Positions 3,701 to 5,658 of a stretch of 5,658 nt of DNA are shown piece by piece. The DNA comes from Actinomycetota bacterium (GTDB lineage: Bacteria; Actinomycetota; Actinomycetes; JACCUZ01): NCBI GenBank assembly GCA_030841245.1, contig JAVEDG010000278.1, positions 1 to 5,658 on the forward strand, in the 5' to 3' direction. The position numbers and the translations under genes were made by a program. Every line of letters begins with the position of its first letter. Position 1 is the stretch's first letter. The notes beneath the pieces were generated by a model. It was not told the DNA's origin and did no database searches. It saw only the letters and a list, made by a program, of their open reading frames with translations.

Positions 3701-5582
3701 CCGGTCAGCCCTATGGCGTGATCGCACGACGTGGTCGCGCGAGCGGGCGGCGCCACTACGCGCGTTCCTGCGGACCGAGTCGGGTAGCGCCGGCGTCCTG
3801 CTCGCGGCCGCCGTGGCTGCCCTGGTCTGGGCGAACATCGACCTCGCGAGCTACGAGACCATCTGGCACGCCAGGTTCTCGATTCGCCTCGGCGACATGC
3901 AGGTCGACCGTGACGTGCGGACCTGGGTCAACAGCGGGTTGATGACGCTGTTCTTCCTCGTCGTCGGCTTGGAGGCCCGCCGCGAGTTCGACCTCGGTGA
4001 TCTGCGCGAGCGCCGAAGGTTCGCGCTGCCCTTGGTGGCCGGGCTCGTCGGGATGGCCATTCCAGCTGCGATCTATCTGGCTGTGAACGGCGGGCACTCG
4101 AGCGCAGAGGGCTGGGGGGTCGCGATGTCGACCGACACTGCGCTGGCGCTCGGTCTGCTTGCGTTGCTCGGGCGCGACGTCCCGGACCGAGCGCGGGTCT
4201 TCTTGCTGACCGTCTCGGTCGTCGACGACCTCGTGGCTCTAGTCGTCATCGCTTTGGTGTACAGCGACGGTTTCGACCTCGCCCACCTGGGCACCGCTGT
4301 CGCGGTATCCGCCGTCCTGTTGGTTGCCTCGATTCGACGGGTGCAGCGGCGGTGGGTCTATGTCGGGCTCGGGCTCGCGATGTGGTCAGCGTTGTTGGCC
4401 AGCGGAGTCGATCCGATCGTCACTGGTCTGGCCATCGGGCTCTCGGCCCCGGCCTACGCCCCGGCCCGCGAGGAGCTCGAGCAAGCGACGGTGCTGGTGA
4501 GATCGTTCCGCGAGCAGCCGACCTCGGAACTCGCGCGTTCGGCGACTGCCAGCATCACCTCGGCGCTCTCGCCCAACGAACGGCTGCAGACGTTCTTCCA
4601 CCCGTGGACGAGCTACCTGATCGTTCCCTTGTTCGCGCTGGCCAACGCCGGCATCCAGCTCAACGGCAGCTTCCTGCGCACGGCGTACGCGACACCCATC
4701 ACACTCGGTGTCCTGATCGGCTACGTGGTCGGCAAGCCACTCGCGCTGATGCTGACGTCCTCTGTGATGACGCGACTGAGCCGCGGACGGATCCGACCGC
4801 CGGTCGGCTGGGCGGCCGTGCTGGGGAGCGGAACCATCGCCGGCATCGGCTTCACCGTGGCGTTGCTGATCGCCGACCGCGCATTCTCCGGCACCGAGCT
4901 GGCCGAGGCGAAGCTCGGTGCACTGTCAGCCGCGGTCGTCTCATCCCTGCTCACCTGGATCGTCTACCGGCTCGCCGGGTTCCTGTCCCCGTCGCGGCGG
5001 ATACGGGCGCTGCAGGGTGACGTCCGACTGATCCAGGACCTGATCCCCGAGGTCGACCCCGAACGCGACCACATCCGCGGGCCGCTCGAGGCAGCGATCA
5101 CCGTCATCGAGTTCGGCGACTTCGAGTGCCCTTTCTGCGGCCAAGCCGAGCCGGTGGTGCGTGACCTGCTCGCCGACACCGAGCTGCGTTTCGTGTGGCG
5201 ACAGCTCCCGCTCCCAGACGTGCACCCGGCGGCACAGCTGGCCGCGGAGGCCGCCGAAGCTGCCGCCGCCCAGGGCAAGTTCTGGGAGATGCACGACCAT
5301 CTGCTCGAGCACCAGGAGAACCTCACACCGGCCGACCTCGTCCGCTACGCCGGCAACCTAGATCTCGACGTCGAGCAGTTCCACGACGACCTCATGCGCC
5401 ATGCCCACGAGACCAAGGTCGCCCAGGACGTCGAATCGGCGGACCTCAGCGGCGCGACCGGAACGCCCACCTTCTTCATCAACGGACAGCGGCACTACGG
5501 CGCCTACGACCTCGACTCGCTGGCGGCCGCGGTCACCGCAGCGGGCAAGCAACTGAAGCTCTCCGCCGGGGACTCTCTCTGA
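3693..5582 (+). CDS. nhaA: Na+/H+ antiporter NhaA fused to a C-terminal DsbA/thioredoxin-fold domain
   Basis: The 629-residue membrane protein starts at GTG 3693 inside the TetR gene, suggesting translational coupling. Residues of about 28-430 form an NhaA antiporter with roughly 12 membrane segments. Recognisable parts are FFLVVGLEARREF (87-99), Asp148 in MSTDTALALG (E. coli Asp133), the ion-binding pair Asp178-Asp179 in VVDDL (E. coli Asp163-Asp164), HPWTSYLIVPLFALANAG (303-320), Lys348 in VVGKPL (E. coli Lys300) and GIGFTVALLIA (384-394). All key residues are kept, so exchange of Na+ or Li+ for protons is likely. After a linker, residues of about 465-620 are a DsbA-like thioredoxin fold with CPFC (479-482) in EFGDFECPFCG and the cis-proline loop GTPTFFING (590-598). 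Such fusions are known in actinobacteria; their joint function is unclear. By NhaA topology the redox domain should face the cytoplasm. Confidence 0.95.
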   Translation: MADRSALWRDRTTWSRERAAPLRAFLRTESGSAGVLLAAAVAALVWANIDLASYETIWHARFSIRLGDMQVDRDVRTWVNSGLMTLFFLVVGLEARREFDLGDLRERRRFALPLVAGLVGMAIPAAIYLAVNGGHSSAEGWGVAMSTDTALALGLLALLGRDVPDRARVFLLTVSVVDDLVALVVIALVYSDGFDLAHLGTAVAVSAVLLVASIRRVQRRWVYVGLGLAMWSALLASGVDPIVTGLAIGLSAPAYAPAREELEQATVLVRSFREQPTSELARSATASITSALSPNERLQTFFHPWTSYLIVPLFALANAGIQLNGSFLRTAYATPITLGVLIGYVVGKPLALMLTSSVMTRLSRGRIRPPVGWAAVLGSGTIAGIGFTVALLIADRAFSGTELAEAKLGALSAAVVSSLLTWIVYRLAGFLSPSRRIRALQGDVRLIQDLIPEVDPERDHIRGPLEAAITVIEFGDFECPFCGQAEPVVRDLLADTELRFVWRQLPLPDVHPAAQLAAEAAEAAAAQGKFWEMHDHLLEHQENLTPADLVRYAGNLDLDVEQFHDDLMRHAHETKVAQDVESADLSGATGTPTFFINGQRHYGAYDLDSLAAAVTAAGKQLKLSAGDSL

Positions 5583-5658
5583 GCCGTCCGTCCGCGCCGT
5601 ATCGCTCTGTGAGCGCCATGCAGCCACGACGCCGCGCTGATCATGAGCAGCCTCCCAC
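5583..5658. other. Downstream end, no supportable gene
   Basis: The last 76 bases contain possible starts (GTG 5609, ATG 5643), but none has a ribosome site and the window ends too soon to judge. No clear terminator hairpin follows nhaA. Confidence 0.5.

Noticed and set aside
3693..5582. Long open frames on the opposite strand and in the other plus frame across the antiporter gene.
   Set aside because: They are by-products of high-GC codon usage. They show no domain motifs, are dominated by Arg/Ser/Pro, and lie opposite a clearly real gene.
5609..5658. Possible start of a downstream gene (GTG 5609 or ATG 5643).
   Set aside because: No ribosome site and only 5 to 16 codons before the window ends.

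Overview
The window looks like chromosomal DNA from a high-GC actinobacterium. The signs are GC-rich third codon positions, GTG starts, an actinobacterial-type initiator tRNA, TANNNT-type -10 boxes and an NhaA antiporter fused to a thioredoxin-fold (DsbA-like) domain, an architecture known from actinobacteria. Genus cannot be read from the sequence.

Left part (1-2221). An intact initiator tRNA-fMet (40-116) is followed by a strong hairpin. A scrambled, low-coding stretch (about 180-517) comes next and holds an excisionase-like (Xis) remnant on the minus strand and two short unassigned coding-like fragments. Two passenger genes follow: a class I SAM-dependent methyltransferase (518-1273, plus) and a convergent alpha/beta-hydrolase esterase of the enterochelin-esterase/esterase D type (1341-2054, minus), which looks foreign in composition. 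At 2190-2221 there is a degenerate direct copy of the tRNA from anticodon loop to T-arm (30 of 32 bases identical). At 2123-2139 there is an exact 17-base inverted copy of the sequence just downstream of the tRNA (121-137). Two tRNA-derived repeats plus an Xis remnant, with no integrase, suggest a decayed tRNA-targeting integrated element of about 2.1 kb.

Right part (2220-5582). This is a compact regulatory unit. An NADP-type short-chain dehydrogenase (2220-2963, minus) diverges from a TetR-family repressor (3095-3700, plus). The repressor gene overlaps by 8 bases an NhaA-DsbA fusion (3693-5582, plus). The 131-bp divergent region carries three 18-bp dyads of the form TAGAC-N6-GTC(TA). Two of them sit in the spacers of divergent candidate promoters that share the same -10 hexamer, TAGCGT. 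The layout suggests that one TetR repressor controls its own operon and the dehydrogenase, possibly as an electrophile, redox or ion-stress response. The inducer is not evident.

The last 76 bases hold no supportable gene. No CRISPR array, rRNA, intact transposase or intact integrase is visible.
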